Shown here one piece after another: positions 44,501-48,909 of a stretch of 64,000 nt of DNA (positions are counted from its first letter, which is position 1; the number at the start of each line of letters is the position of its first letter). The notes beneath the pieces were generated by a model. It worked only from the letters and a program-made list of their open reading frames with translations, was not told where the DNA came from and searched no databases. The position numbers were made by a program, and so were the translations under genes. The DNA comes from Enoplolaimus lenunculus (taxonomy: Eukaryota > Nematoda > Enoplea > Enoplida > Thoracostomopsidae), in contig JASANG010001053.1 of NCBI GenBank assembly GCA_030248215.1, positions 163,760 to 227,759 of the forward strand, in the 5' to 3' direction.

Positions 44501-45508
44501 TGCTAGCAACTAGTTTATTGATAAATTTTTAGCATACGTGCTTCGAAAGTACAACATATGTGCCTTCGGCAGCAGAATTTAAACAATCAAAGCATCTAAC
44601 CTCTGAAGGACTTAAATGACCAACGAATAATGATGGATCACTCGATTCGTGCATTTGTTTACGCCGATGAGCAAGCAATGCAGCGCAGCATGTAATTACA
44701 TGAGGAAATGCTGCTGAAATCAAACGCCATCGTGGCACTGAACCAATTGCATCTGATAAGCTTGGCGATAGCCCATGAAGTATATTCTGTACGATAACAC
44801 GCTCAAACGTCTGAAACAATGGTCGTGTCATGAAATAAACTTTGATTTCAAGCGACAACACTACCGACTTTTAATATACGTGTATAGGCAAAAAAGCTCG
44901 TGACAACATATGCCTAAAAAATGAACAAAGCAGCATTACGCTTATTACATGTGCCAGGCAAAATGTCGCGTAACCCGAGATTTGGTTTAAACTCTAAAAC
45001 ATAAAATGACACCAGGTTGAACTATGAGGCGGTACTCTCCACTCTTGTGTTGCCCCCAGGTTCAACCTGGAAGCAAGCTCCCAACAAAAATGGGAAGACA
45101 GAGATGCCAGTTTTAGTCTATTAACAACTGAAAACAAACACCAACCGTAACTTTTGACTAACAAACGATGAGTCAGAATTTGTGCCCTAAATCTACTCAG
45201 TGACTAATATCAACTGAGCGAACTCGCACAACATCGTTTTTGTGACGACTACAAGGTAGACAACAAGTGCGGCACAAATTTGGGAATATGCACTTTGTTG
45301 ACATCGATATTACAGAAACTTCAAAATATTACGTACCTAACTGTTCGTTAATTGCTGTAAAAATTCCAAAAACATATTAATTTTACTCGTAAATTCACCG
45401 CCATTACAGACTCTTGATATAACGCAAATATACATACGTACGTAAAAATATATACTCACCACACAAGACGCTTCGTGCAGTTTGCTTATTTTCGCACCAA
45501 TAAAAGGA
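9916..45508 (-). CDS. unc80: UNC80 homologue (NALCN channel complex scaffold), 32 exons, both ends incomplete
   Basis: UNC80 is a very large cytoplasmic scaffold that binds UNC79 and the NALCN sodium-leak channel and supports resting excitability in neurons. I identified it from protein text. HEASCV-TFERVIVQNILHGLS matches vertebrate EASCV-SFERVLVENKLHGLS. ATYCDVAVLRC, QNVVDFLHGF, ECAYFVHRCNRGFWPEW and STVNPSGEECPFAL are also near-identical to UNC80, in the right order. All 31 junctions between the 32 exons listed separately are phase-compatible, giving 8,524 nt or about 2,841 codons. Human UNC80 needs only roughly 1,500 residues for the same span, so the extra length is mainly Ser/Thr-rich or acidic inserts. 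The first exon (vertebrate MVKRKSS... region) and everything after the mid-protein Cys motif were not found. Introns range from tens of bases to 4.9 kb and host a LINE and DNA transposons. Confidence 0.92.
10267..10386 (-). CDS. unc80: UNC80 exon 31 (Cys/His motif)
   Basis: Exactly 120 nt, TTTTTTCAG to GTGAGA. It encodes FDCFHQHYCAPECFERRSRQ then CHRLLIALKK, aligning with vertebrate FICTHVDYCHPHCYLHHSRS then CARLVRAIKLL. Together with exon 30 this is the clearest landmark in the middle of the protein. Confidence 0.95.
10640..11400. mobile_element. GAGACT-rich element around copy A of a repeat family with ~175-bp internal units
   Basis: At 10664-10760 there is a GAGTCTC/GAGACT-rich end (CAGGGATGGGAGTCTC). 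Inside, 10836-11360 runs from AACCAGTCGTAG to GGCGGACGGACATC. It contains about two and a half units with TTAGCTAACTATTCGATTATCGG and GCAAATTAGxTATTAGCT motifs. Related copies are at 26141-27054 and 46133-46480. Confidence 0.6.
11410..11549 (-). CDS. unc80: UNC80 exon 30
   Basis: TTTTTAAG to GTTAGT. It encodes DSPDGRAQSCQYQSQQQ and ends EEDESVYYKNMTWLK, matching vertebrate AEENYHRNMSWLHV. Confidence 0.88.
11842..12282 (-). CDS. unc80: UNC80 exon 29 (Thr/Ala-rich)
   Basis: TTTATAG to GTATGT. It starts DDRRRSLQSPKESTHSSE and continues as a Thr/Ala/Val/Ser-rich low-complexity region of about 120 residues. The opposite strand also shows an Ala/Val-rich frame, which is its shadow. Confidence 0.75.
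12741..12860 (-). CDS. unc80: UNC80 exon 28 (basic)
   Basis: TGTTGTAG to a weak donor GTTGGC. It encodes RRMTQGRQKLLKRTGGG and SFRRQSIKLNKRHQQE, strongly basic. Phase 1 at both ends fits its neighbours. Confidence 0.7.
12861..14334 (-). other. UNC80 intron 27 with a long open, coding-like frame at its 5' end
   Basis: From the exon 27 donor down to about 13590, the exon 27 frame has no stop and is richer in GC than nearby introns. It includes one clear hydrophobic span (LRLIVEFSLGFFLFTMAVTV and on). The remainder (12861-13580) shows no gene. A weak TAAACCCAAGC/CCTAAACCC motif run lies near 13090-13150. Confidence 0.4.
14341..14790 (-). CDS. unc80: UNC80 exon 27 (linker; 3' end uncertain)
   Basis: CTCTATAG acceptor, phase-matched to exon 26 (WLG-NTLSALTVASSLLKS). 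It is a proline/threonine/serine-rich linker. I end it at GTGAGT (14335-14340), which fits exon 28. However, the frame stays open and coding-like for another ~250 codons (see findings), and other phase-1 donors exist there. Confidence 0.72.
14791..15378. other. UNC80 intron 26, nothing recognised
   Basis: AT-rich intron between exons 26 and 27, with no repeat family recognised. Confidence 0.5.
15379..15519 (-). CDS. unc80: UNC80 exon 26
   Basis: TTGCCAG to GTATAC. It encodes ERVIGFYGQDEGAESVHSSR (vertebrate RKISFAGVLDENEDSKDSLHSS) and a Cys/Phe-rich end MFMLCCFRKTWL. Confidence 0.88.
16150..16992 (-). mobile_element. Decayed, internally deleted piggyBac transposase gene
   Basis: Located in UNC80 intron 25. 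The N-terminal part is acidic (GDDSDSSGEAGGHAGDDSGG), as in piggyBac. It runs straight into SGINVTSDDYFTSAQLAEDF and TLLGMMKN, which matches the late part of piggyBac transposases (NVTCDNFFTS..LA, TLLGTIRKN). The first catalytic Asp region is therefore deleted, some 250 codons by family comparison. Downstream, SYVSKKQ, YYTKTKGRVDTVDQLC (family TKGGVDTVDQLC) and SVDIADING appear in different frames with several stops and at least two frameshifts. It is not functional. I could not fix its terminal repeats or TTAA sites. Confidence 0.8.
16993..17423. other. UNC80 intron 25 remainder, nothing recognised
   Basis: Probably includes the 5' flank of the piggyBac relic. No open frame of note. Confidence 0.4.
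17424..17690 (-). CDS. unc80: UNC80 exon 25
   Basis: TTCTTCAG to GTAAAG. It encodes STVNPSGEECPFALQMVAVH and LLKEITAFLRETFQYLPR (vertebrate LLLEITTFLRETFSCLPR). It ends SMHSLTNIPE. Confidence 0.96.
18049..18175 (-). CDS. unc80: UNC80 exon 24
   Basis: Starts AVGTRLEQKIN (vertebrate AIGVRLNE) and ends FDDLEDFLDE. The split Ser codon then joins STVNPS of the next exon, as in vertebrates. Confidence 0.93.
18560..18662. mobile_element. Fragment of the GAGACT-rich element family
   Basis: AAGCTGAGACTGAGACTAATT and a GACACATCCCTG end resemble the termini at 10664, 24929 and 27201. It overlaps the intron just 3' of exon 23. Confidence 0.35.
18673..18897 (-). CDS. unc80: UNC80 exon 23
   Basis: CTTTTAG to GTAAAA. 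It encodes KAPVVARATIFLECAYFVHR and CNRGFWPEWI, then AAGKLFYQWAQ, nearly identical to vertebrate UNC80. Confidence 0.96.
18898..19396. other. UNC80 intron 22, nothing recognised
   Basis: AT-rich intron with no repeat family recognised. Confidence 0.5.
19397..19587 (-). CDS. unc80: UNC80 exon 22
   Basis: ATTGTAG to GTAAGT. It ends EAVRAGAQRFAFLLETCIPG and PDAPLLAAMLDL, matching vertebrate GAIRQGMKRFQFLLNCCEPG and PDASILAAALDL. Confidence 0.95.
19985..20075 (-). CDS. unc80: UNC80 exon 21
   Basis: 91-nt exon, CTTTTAG to GTTTGC. It encodes STAKSLSVLNLVHKDSAKKK. Supported by phase and polarity only. Confidence 0.65.
20298..20530 (-). CDS. unc80: UNC80 exon 20
   Basis: TTTTTTAG to GTACGA. It encodes LNILKAGHKGEGSTGG, an acidic middle, and NTRRRLVKKARISFK, a basic end comparable to vertebrate RQSSKVKFTSAVK. 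Confidence 0.78.
20594..20801. repeat. Perfect 104-bp tandem duplication
   Basis: The unit starting CTACACCCGAATTTTAAGC at 20594 is repeated at 20698 with no difference that I can see, up to AAACGATGCC. It lies in UNC80 intron 19. It is either very recent or an assembly artefact. Confidence 0.9.
20940..21100. repeat. Degenerate TTAGGCTTAGG-type low-complexity repeat
   Basis: Many irregular TTAG, CTTAGG and GGCTTAG motifs, with no fixed period. It is not an ordered telomeric array. Confidence 0.4.
21291..21462 (-). CDS. unc80: UNC80 exon 19
   Basis: TTTTTTAG to a weak donor GTCCTT. It encodes MSDMAGDDSQEESGSSSS and AAAARDKRKASKLQQ. There is no domain. It is supported mainly by phase continuity and coding character. 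Confidence 0.65.
22122..22480. mobile_element. hAT-like MITE with perfect 8-bp target-site duplication
   Basis: Terminal inverted repeats are CAGGGTGCAACCGGAATT on the left and its complement on the right, with about one mismatch. ATGGTGTC occurs immediately outside on both sides (22114-22121 and 22481-22488). An 8-bp duplication with CAGGG termini is typical of hAT elements. The inside is rich in ACCGGAACCGGAA and has no transposase. It is nested in an older element of similar composition (about 21970-22610). Confidence 0.85.
22540..23196. repeat. Older CCGGAACAGGAATTC-rich MITE relatives, nested
   Basis: Repeated GGAACAGGAA and its complement occur near 22550-22600, 22820-22915 and 23100-23180. 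Ends resemble GGTTGAACCTTG (22910) and GTGGAACCCTG (23190). These are the same superfamily as the complete MITE but are too diverged to bound exactly. Frames here such as 22710-23087 are not genes. Confidence 0.5.
23331..23457 (-). CDS. unc80: UNC80 exon 18
   Basis: GTTTTAG to GTTAAG. It encodes KNENGDSDSDGSHSGS and DPSLRRGIFRKNK, in the place of the vertebrate basic RRISLRKKLKLPIGK stretch. Phase fits exons 17 and 19. Confidence 0.78.
23458..24588. other. UNC80 intron 17, distal part, nothing recognised
   Basis: AT-rich sequence with no gene. Small minus frames at 24111-24498 have no coding signature. Confidence 0.4.
24590..24922. mobile_element. Probable MITE of the GGAACCCTG family
   Basis: Starts at ATGGTTCAGCTGAAATTCC and ends CATGTTGGAACCCTG, with GGAATTCCTG-like motifs at both ends and an AT-rich middle. 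The termini are imperfect inverted repeats. Confidence 0.5.
24929..25711. mobile_element. GAGACC element, copy with ATGGG...CCCAT inverted ends
   Basis: The left end ATGGGGGTCTCGGTCTCGG and the right end GACCGAGACCACCCATCCAT are imperfect inverted repeats about 780 bp apart, with AT-rich sequence between and no transposase. Same family as 26001-27201. Confidence 0.5.
26001..27201. mobile_element. GAGACC element interrupted by copy B of the ~175-bp-unit repeat
   Basis: Outer ends are CAGTGATGGGCGGATCCGG...CCGAGACC and GACCGAGACCAGC...GGGTCATCCAT. Inside lies 26141-27054, running GGTCCGTCCG... to CTACTACGACTGGTT, the reverse orientation of copy A. It has about four to five tandem units (TTAGCTAATAGCTAATTTGC, TAAGCCTAAATCAGGAC, CACTGATTATT). 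The internal array is inserted in the outer element or is a variable core of it. Confidence 0.6.
27507..28349 (-). CDS. unc80: UNC80 exon 17 (long Ser-rich linker)
   Basis: 843-nt exon, TTGTAG to GTAAAT. It is Ser/Lys/Asp-rich and contains AAYKLFWRGTKASGL, comparable to the vertebrate KDFWRKMFKSQS position. The frame also stays open upstream of the acceptor to 28672 (see findings). Confidence 0.85.
28570..28680. other. Short GC- and CpG-rich patch inside UNC80 intron 16
   Basis: About 110 bp dense in CGGCG, GCGCG and CCGGC (ACCGGCGGCGCCCGGC, GGCGACGCGCGGC), in contrast with the AT-rich surroundings. It sits upstream of an open frame that joins exon 17. It could be an internal promoter or a GC-rich repeat. 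Confidence 0.45.
28690..29383. other. UNC80 intron 16, remainder
   Basis: Contains a small ACCGGAACCGG motif near 28820 (MITE family trace). Otherwise AT-rich with nothing recognised. Confidence 0.4.
29384..29544 (-). CDS. unc80: UNC80 exon 16
   Basis: ATTGCAG to GTAAGC. It encodes SLYHDVRSFMKYVQDNHG and FRMVALTGLLE, matching vertebrate GLYCDIRQLVQFIKEAHG and FRRVALSALLD. Confidence 0.94.
30293..30639 (-). CDS. unc80: UNC80 exon 15
   Basis: TTTGTAG to GTAAGA. A Ser/Arg-rich start (SRGRSASRLSQD) is followed by GELIMSVIKQFVTKCMG and EPENM, matching vertebrate GIIVSAMFKSLITRC...SPENL. Confidence 0.92.
31133..31359 (-). CDS. unc80: UNC80 exon 14
   Basis: TTTGCAG to GTAAGT. It encodes CYLGCSQGCNEGMRS, CFYRLLQLNKKSFRQIL and DLQNVVDFLHGFTSFC (vertebrate SLNNVVDFLHALLGFC). 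Confidence 0.95.
31590..31965. mobile_element. Degraded CGGAATCGGAAT-type MITE
   Basis: Starts ATTACACCGGAATCGGAATC and ends GAATCGGAATTATAAACCCTC, imperfect inverted ends about 350 bp apart, with a short ATT microsatellite inside (31775-31797). Related to the hAT-like MITEs. Confidence 0.45.
31990..32230. repeat. Dispersed repeat, copy 1 of 2
   Basis: Shares with 52430-52620 the ordered motifs GGCACCA(C/T)TAAAAGTAAC, ATGTGGTTCTTTCTTCTTGG, ATTCGATAGAATC and ACCAAATCAACTCA. Same orientation in both places. Family unknown. Confidence 0.7.
32359..32563 (-). CDS. unc80: UNC80 exon 13
   Basis: GGCTTAG to GTATGA. It reads DSGQDGSSGHAKLKNK through to TYKLYVMSIIR, which leads straight into the conserved GCSQGCNEG of the next exon (vertebrate LTMLIKIVKSLGCAYGCGEG). 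Confidence 0.88.
33074..33281 (-). CDS. unc80: UNC80 exon 12
   Basis: CTTGTAG to GTTAGT. It encodes LKNGHISLTMLVYSIAG...ITETALHLMDLLLDLDIL, matching vertebrate HKNGMLDLSVVLKAVYLV...ICDVALNIVECLLQLGV. Confidence 0.93.
33733..35445 (+). pseudogene. LINE polyprotein, N-terminal part: 2A, PHD finger, APE endonuclease
   Basis: 570 codons. Residues about 67-85 are LIRLLLLIAGDVERNPGP-like, a canonical 2A ribosome-skipping peptide. Residues 89-135 form a C4HC3 PHD finger (CPVC, CTNC, WYHYKC, CDDC). The endonuclease follows from about residue 160: FHVLQWNARG, VVMIQET, FLGGDFNGHH, SLDVTV and GSDHKSILW supply the expected Asn, Glu, Asp/Asn and Asp-His residues. A TAA at 35443-35445 interrupts before the RT, and the same frame continues afterwards. 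An alternative start at 33695 in another frame (MEVPTRSSPKRSG) could be a small upstream ORF. Confidence 0.92.
33931..33987 (+). other. 2A peptide (ribosome skipping) coding segment
   Basis: Encodes KLIRLLLLIAGDVERNPGP. The D-V-E-x-N-P-G-P core is complete, preceded by the usual Leu-rich helix. Known 2A peptides prevent the Gly-Pro bond forming, so an ~84-residue leader would be released and the PHD-endonuclease-RT protein would begin with Pro. Confidence 0.95.
35455..37265 (+). pseudogene. LINE reverse transcriptase region and start of RNase H
   Basis: RT motifs in order: LKSGKAAGIDETTNEMI, SYRPISLTSCVAKCMERMI, then after a frameshift near 35890 FDENQAGFRKLRSTEDQL, VLVDFSRAFDKVW, GLPQGSVLSPTLFTIFINDI and FADDLAIW (36282-36305). 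This covers the palm and thumb. RNase H starts at YWTDGSAEGG (about 37177). An in-frame TGA lies at 37263-37265. Confidence 0.92.
37266..38015 (+). pseudogene. LINE RNase H remainder and C-terminal zinc knuckle
   Basis: SSTKAEIVAIYETL carries the RNase H Glu. A TGA near 37393 falls in the region of the third acidic residue. WVPAHCDLQRNENADTLAKN has the last Asp. Then HCKRCFNSDETIEHVMKEC forms a Cys-His knuckle typical of the C-terminus of RNase H-bearing LINEs. Confidence 0.88.
38180..38324 (-). CDS. unc80: UNC80 exon 11
   Basis: TTTAG to GTGCGT. It encodes STTGRTVAHEVSL...NISYIAEYMPE, in the position of vertebrate NTVKEVRSQIST...FFNEHM. The next intron (4.9 kb) holds the LINE. Confidence 0.8.
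38461..38552. repeat. (TTA)n/(ATT)n microsatellite
   Basis: About 90 bp of ATT triplets with two interruptions (GATTGTT, TTTTT). The Asn-rich minus frame over it is an artefact. It lies in UNC80 intron 10. Confidence 0.95.
38640..39215 (-). CDS. unc80: UNC80 exon 10
   Basis: TTTGCAG to GTAAGC. It contains IRKRSNSVPALVDTNLL, matching vertebrate RPRSSSMVAAAPSLVNTH, and RSRPESERRRPSPSW. The rest is a polar linker. Confidence 0.88.
39558..40002 (-). CDS. unc80: UNC80 exon 9
   Basis: Linker text, then ATYCDVAVLRCMFIPHWPEQ, which is diagnostic for UNC80 (vertebrate ATYFDVAVLRCLLQPHWSEE). Acceptor TTATTTAG and donor GTAACA give matching phases on both sides. Confidence 0.93.
40285..40515 (-). CDS. 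unc80: UNC80 exon 8
   Basis: Phase-compatible from the GGC-G end of exon 7. It reads GAIPGSPTLPSPVVGILSPN and later CVAGSGSVQHVVTPP, and ends at donor GTGAGG. No conserved domain is recognised. The frame stays open 28 nt past the donor. Confidence 0.75.
41024..41447 (-). CDS. unc80: UNC80 exon 7 (acidic)
   Basis: From CGTTTTAG to GTAAGC. After ALHKTSNIDEKIVEEPDD it is highly acidic (YAEEEEEGEDDDDEF), then ESGCRLNDNGCFMYEFAPTA. A partial copy of its 5' end lies just upstream (see repeat 41397-41741). Confidence 0.85.
41397..41741 (-). repeat. Two-copy 173-bp tandem duplication over the start of UNC80 exon 7
   Basis: 41397-41569 and 41570-41741 are about 90% alike. Each contains a TTTTAG/TCTAG-type acceptor region and the first codons of exon 7. 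The upstream copy encodes a diverged KIDEKIAEEPDDF-like start but runs into AT-rich sequence. It is a partial exon duplication. Mirrored in the right arm at about 62612-62956. Confidence 0.85.
41969..42268 (-). CDS. unc80: UNC80 exon 6 (basic start, CxxC pair)
   Basis: Exactly 300 nt from ATTCATAG to GTTAGT. It begins RKKKRRKTASRIVR, which continues the preceding DGKSKK into a strong basic cluster. It ends with YVLVCEKCHEHLTGGKCRCE, a small Cys cluster. Choosing the acceptor at 42269-42270 rather than the nearer one at about 42225 is required by phase. Confidence 0.8.
42702..43439 (-). CDS. unc80: UNC80 exon 5 (Ser/Thr-rich insert)
   Basis: 738-nt exon, TATATTTCAG to GTAACA, phase 0-0. It starts DDDPNTSCHPAGIS and continues as a polar, Thr/Ser/Val-rich region of about 246 residues with no family match. 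It ends DGKSKK. It sits where vertebrate UNC80 has a low-complexity linker and appears lineage-specific. Confidence 0.85.
43683..43876 (-). CDS. unc80: UNC80 exon 4
   Basis: Encodes GLPMWQSLWKYETPDI and CAPVKPRKS, matching vertebrate GLVIWQPMWEHRQPGV...ALVKPIRN. It ends in an acidic GGDDE followed by donor GTACAT. Confidence 0.95.
44218..44419 (-). CDS. unc80: UNC80 exon 3
   Basis: Starts VKLLYILHWMVFDSA (vertebrate TKLLHTLHWMLLEAP) and ends IQIFIYLMAPLVDSL...RLES (vertebrate VELFVFLFAPLVHRI...RLAS). Splice sites are TTATTAG and GTTAGT. Confidence 0.95.
44538..44810 (-). CDS. unc80: UNC80 exon 2
   Basis: Bounded by TTGTTTCAG and GTATGC, phase 0 at both ends. It encodes TFERVIVQNILHGLSPSLSD, then RWRLISAAFPHVI and AALLAHRRKQ, the conserved N-terminal helical region of UNC80 (vertebrate RWELVQAALPHVLHC). 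Confidence 0.95.
44820..45459. other. UNC80 first visible intron
   Basis: Contains a perfect short hairpin CCAGGTTGAAC...GTTCAACCTGG (about 45014-45069 region). A short segment with acceptor and donor look-alikes near 45330-45370 was not phase-compatible with its neighbours. No other gene content. Confidence 0.4.
45460..45508 (-). CDS. unc80: UNC80 exon 1 of those visible (N-terminal)
   Basis: 49-nt exon between TTATTTCAG and GTGAGT. It encodes PFIGAKISKLHEASCV, aligning with vertebrate FLRPKLGKQYEASCV. It begins with the last base of a split codon, so at least one upstream exon exists that I could not find. Confidence 0.85.
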
Positions 45509-45555
45509 CTGAAATAAAATAAGAGTCATAATTTTTACCTGCCTAATACCTGCGT

Positions 45556-45891
45556 ATGTGCACGGTTACACAAAAACATGTTAATGTAACAAAGAAAAAA
45601 GCAAATAATTACGTACTGACTGATTGTCCGATGATTCGTTTTCTAGCAAAATCTCAACAAATATACCCGTTAAGATTTCTTGTAACAACAGGTGGAATAA
45701 ATAGTAAGAATAGTGATATTCGGAGCGAAATTATCGCACGCACAAGGTATCATTTCAAATACAAGAATAAACTGAACATTACACATGCATTCAAACATTT
45801 AAACAAACTTGGTTTGCCGCCACAAAAAGCTTTGAATTGGCAATGGAATATATTTGGCATCGTCCTTGGAGCAACTGCTTTTTGCTTTTGA
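45556..45891 (+). CDS. Small protein with a C-terminal hydrophobic segment, function unknown (left copy)
   Basis: 111 codons, or 85 from a second Met at 45634 (MIRFLAKSQQIYPLRF), which gives a basic, amphipathic N-terminus like a mitochondrial presequence. The C-terminus NWQWNIFGIVLGATAFCF could be a membrane anchor. It is intact and identical in translation in both arms, and lies divergent to UNC80, starting 48 bp beyond its exon 1. Coding character is moderate and I do not recognise the family. It may be a genuine small gene, an intronless retrocopy, or a conserved-by-recency accident. Confidence 0.45.
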   Translation: MCTVTQKHVNVTKKKANNYVLTDCPMIRFLAKSQQIYPLRFLVTTGGINSKNSDIRSEIIARTRYHFKYKNKLNITHAFKHLNKLGLPPQKALNWQWNIFGIVLGATAFCF

Positions 45892-46132
45892 ACTATGCAT
45901 ATTACAACTGGCGTTCAGCAACCAATAAGACTACTTGCCATTCAGAGTTTGCATGGCAACGCAATAAATATCATTCGCAATAGATATATATCATTATGAC
46001 TAAGCAAAATGTATATGATACAAAGCGCAGACAATAACGAAACTTTTACTTCTCATGGAAACCGAACGCTAAAATAAAGGAGCTTTCCAACTGTGAATGA
46101 CTGCTTTATAATATGAAGTAAAAACTAAAAGT

Positions 46133-46480
46133 AACCAGTCGTAGTCGAACTACATACATTAAAAATTAAGCTAATACGCAAGTTATTTGGGGTGTTAGTA
46201 AACAATTCATTCAGACTGCTCGCACCCAAAAGCCCTTCAGTACTGAAATTAGGTTGCTGGTAAACCTAATAACCAGTGAAACAATTTAAAAAGTTCTATT
46301 GTAGGCTTAAGCAAATTAGGAAAATAGCCTTTAGCTAATAAACGGCTTAAAATTTCAAAACCCCAATGTGAAGTTAACACTCCAGGAGGATAATAAACTT
46401 TCAAAAAACAAGTTTATCAAAATCCTTTCAGCGGAGCGGCTCCTAAGATTCTCGTCGGACGGACAGCCCACATCCACCTT
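46133..46480. mobile_element. Copy C of the ~175-bp-unit repeat family (single unit), left arm
   Basis: From AACCAGTCGTAGTCGAACTAC to TCGTCGGACGGACAGCCC, with one internal unit. The termini match copies A and B, so copies differ by how many internal units they carry. Mirrored at 57873-58220. Confidence 0.65.
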
Positions 46481-46722
46481 TAGAAATTTCGATACCCGAG
46501 AACAAAACACAACTAACGACAATGGCATTTTGTTTGTTTTGTGCACTTGAAGCGCAATAGTTATATATTTGTAAAACACTGCTTGCAATAGTGGTAACTG
46601 GTAACTGTAAGCATGTGAGACATGCTTGTCCAGGTGCACATGCAACATAGTGCAGTACATTACATGTATGCTGGCCGGAGCATACGGTCGACATATAGTC
46701 GAGGATAGAAGCAGTTGGAGAG

Positions 46723-46775
46723 GCGGGCTACGTGGCGCAGTGATAAAGAGTTCGATCCCCGCTCTGGTGGCCCGC
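46723..46775 (+). mobile_element. tRNA-like SINE head lacking the anticodon arm, left arm
   Basis: GCGGGC and GCCCGC ends pair as an acceptor stem. TGGCGCAGTGATAAAGAG resembles an A box and GTTCGATCCCC is a clean B box, but they are almost adjacent, so the anticodon arm is missing. Mirrored at 57578-57630 on the minus strand. Confidence 0.55.
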
Positions 46776-47219
46776 TTTTCCAGCTGCTTAGTTCAATGGT
46801 CTGAACTCCCGGTTCCTATCCAGACTGACACGAGGACTACGCCGTGAGTACAACGGTAAATTGCCGCGCTATGAACATGGTATCCAGTCGAAAATAGGGT
46901 GAACGGACAGAATCGATTTTGTTGAAAATTGGTGCATGTATGCATGTGAGACATACTTGTCCCGGTGCACATGCAATATATTATTGGCTTGTTTTTGTTT
47001 TGTCTTTGAATTTTGGTTGTTATTTAATTTCGCACTCGTTTTCAGCTGGAATTTTGGGTTGCAGCAGTTCTAGTTTTGATTTTGTGTTTGACACTCGTTA
47101 AACGTTGCAGAGCAAAACTTACAGACCATGTTATGTCAAAGAAGCCGTAGCCATCCTGCGATCTATTTCACGCCGTGTCACGTGGAGACTTAGTACCCAA
47201 TTCCGACCGGCTTCGAATT

Positions 47220-47345
47220 CAGGTTGGCCGAATCCGGCGGTGTCGAATTCCAAAACCCTGCCAATTAAGATACGTATTCTTTAAGAATCCGTAGGCTGAG
47301 ATTTCAACCCACTCTTGCATGCCTGCTTTGCCAGCTGCTTAATAA
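47220..47345 (-). mobile_element. SINE fragment sharing its body with the tRNA-like SINE, left arm
   Basis: Read on the minus strand, it has a B-box-like GGGTTGAAATCTC, then the body motif GGCAGGGTTTT...CGACACCG(C/T)CGG. That motif also follows the tRNA-like head at 55228. Mirrored at 57008-57133. Confidence 0.5.
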
Positions 47346-47349
47346 AAAA

Positions 47350-48905
47350 TCTAAAATCTCATTACTTATGCATGGTGATGGTTTACTTTAATTTGTGTGT
47401 GTAATGAGAAAATTCTCAGCAGCAACAGACGATGACTTTTGCAATTTGAAAAACAGCAACTAGCGTTGGTTAAAATTTGTATTTTTCGTATTTTATAAAT
47501 ACAAACGAAAATGCCTTCAGAAATCCAAAATCTGTAACTGTAGTTATGTTTTAACTAAAATTTTAGCATTTGTCGATTAGTGATTGGGAATGCGCAGTAG
47601 CTGTAGTTAAGAATTTTAATAAAACTGACAATAAAAATAAAATACATTTTATTAGTATAATACATGCCGGTTCTTCAGCTCTTTTTTTCCAAGAGCCTTC
47701 CAGACGATACGCTTAAAAAGTTTTCGCGATATCACCGCCGCATCTAAATTTAATCTTGGTAGCTTTCGGATGGATGTAAGAGAAGTTTTCCCCTCCTTTC
47801 CAATATATATTATTTGTATTTTATCATACCATATCTGTGTTTAATGGCGAAGAAACATTTCATTAGTATAGTATATACAACTTGACAATCATTGAAATAA
47901 ACCATCGAAGGTAGATTTCGTTTCCGTGGATAAGAAAAATCTAAATACAGCAGGTAAGCACGTAAATAACTGTCTTGTCTTCATCTAAGGTTACTAGGCC
48001 GTTAACTTGCAAATTCGACAGAAACTACATAAGAATATCGCCCACATTAATAACTGTGAAAGAATGGGTTTATTTTAGACCATTCACTGGTTTTTGGGTG
48101 TTTATTTTCGGGTTTTGCTCCACGTAAGTGTTTAGCGTCAGCAATTATTTTCTGGTTTTTTGGTGAGCGTTAGTGAGCCGCAATAGCGTTTTTGTAACCT
48201 GGAATTTATTCTGAAATAATTTTCGTCAGCCGTAGGTTGGAATTTTTAGTCGCTTTTGGCAACTAATTTTTGTGATAAACATAGTCTCAACCAGGACGGG
48301 AGTGACATAACGTGTATTGGTAACGGGCGTAGTGCCTGCTGTGCCACACTAATCTCCCTTGGGTTTCCTAAATTCCGCCTCTAGAAGCCCACCTAAGCCT
48401 TTCTGGCACTGAACTAAATATTTCGATTTATTATTGCTGTGAATTACTTAGCTAGTGGTGATAACGAAATAGTCATCATCACCACGCGTTTTAAATGTTG
48501 TTGCTAATGTATTTATTGCAATATTGTGGAGGCGACAATTTTACTTGCGTGTCGCCTAATTTATGCAACTTAAGCGTAGGTAGCCCGGCCTCCAAAAATT
48601 AATACTAAAGAATTTTGGATTTTGTTATTTAAAAACTGGTTTTGATAGTTGTTTGGTCGATTGGTTTTGATATAATTATAATTTTGCATTTGGCATCCGC
48701 GGACGACGGACTTGGTTGAACATAAGTGTGATTTAATCTTGGACTCGATTTAAACTCTCCCAGGCTTTAAGCTAGTGGATTCGCATAAGGTAATGCACAC
48801 ATAATTGTAACCAAAGATCGCGACCGTTCCCTACATCCAGTACAAAAGTGCTCGGATTGCCTTTGTGGTATCTCCTCTTACCAAAGCCCCTATTTCTGTA
48901 CACAA
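47350..48905. other. Upstream flank or first intron of UNC80, left arm; no gene seen
   Basis: AT-rich. The missing first UNC80 exon may lie here, but no frame resembling the vertebrate N-terminus (IPLPIQTFLWRQTS) was found. Confidence 0.4.
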
Positions 48906-48909
48906 CCAC

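Noticed and set aside
44860-45370. Extra small UNC80 exons near 44.9 and 45.34 kb
   Set aside because: Splice-like borders exist, but their phases do not fit. Direct joining of 45460-45508 to 44538-44810 reproduces the conserved EASCV-TFERV sequence.
9916-45508. Initial reading of the large minus-strand gene as the E3 ligase UBR4
   Set aside because: Size and acidic exons suggested it, but the ordered matches (HEASCV-TFERV, CDVAVLRC, NVVDFLH, FVHRCNRG, STVNPS) are those of UNC80, and no UBR box or UBR4 motif is present.
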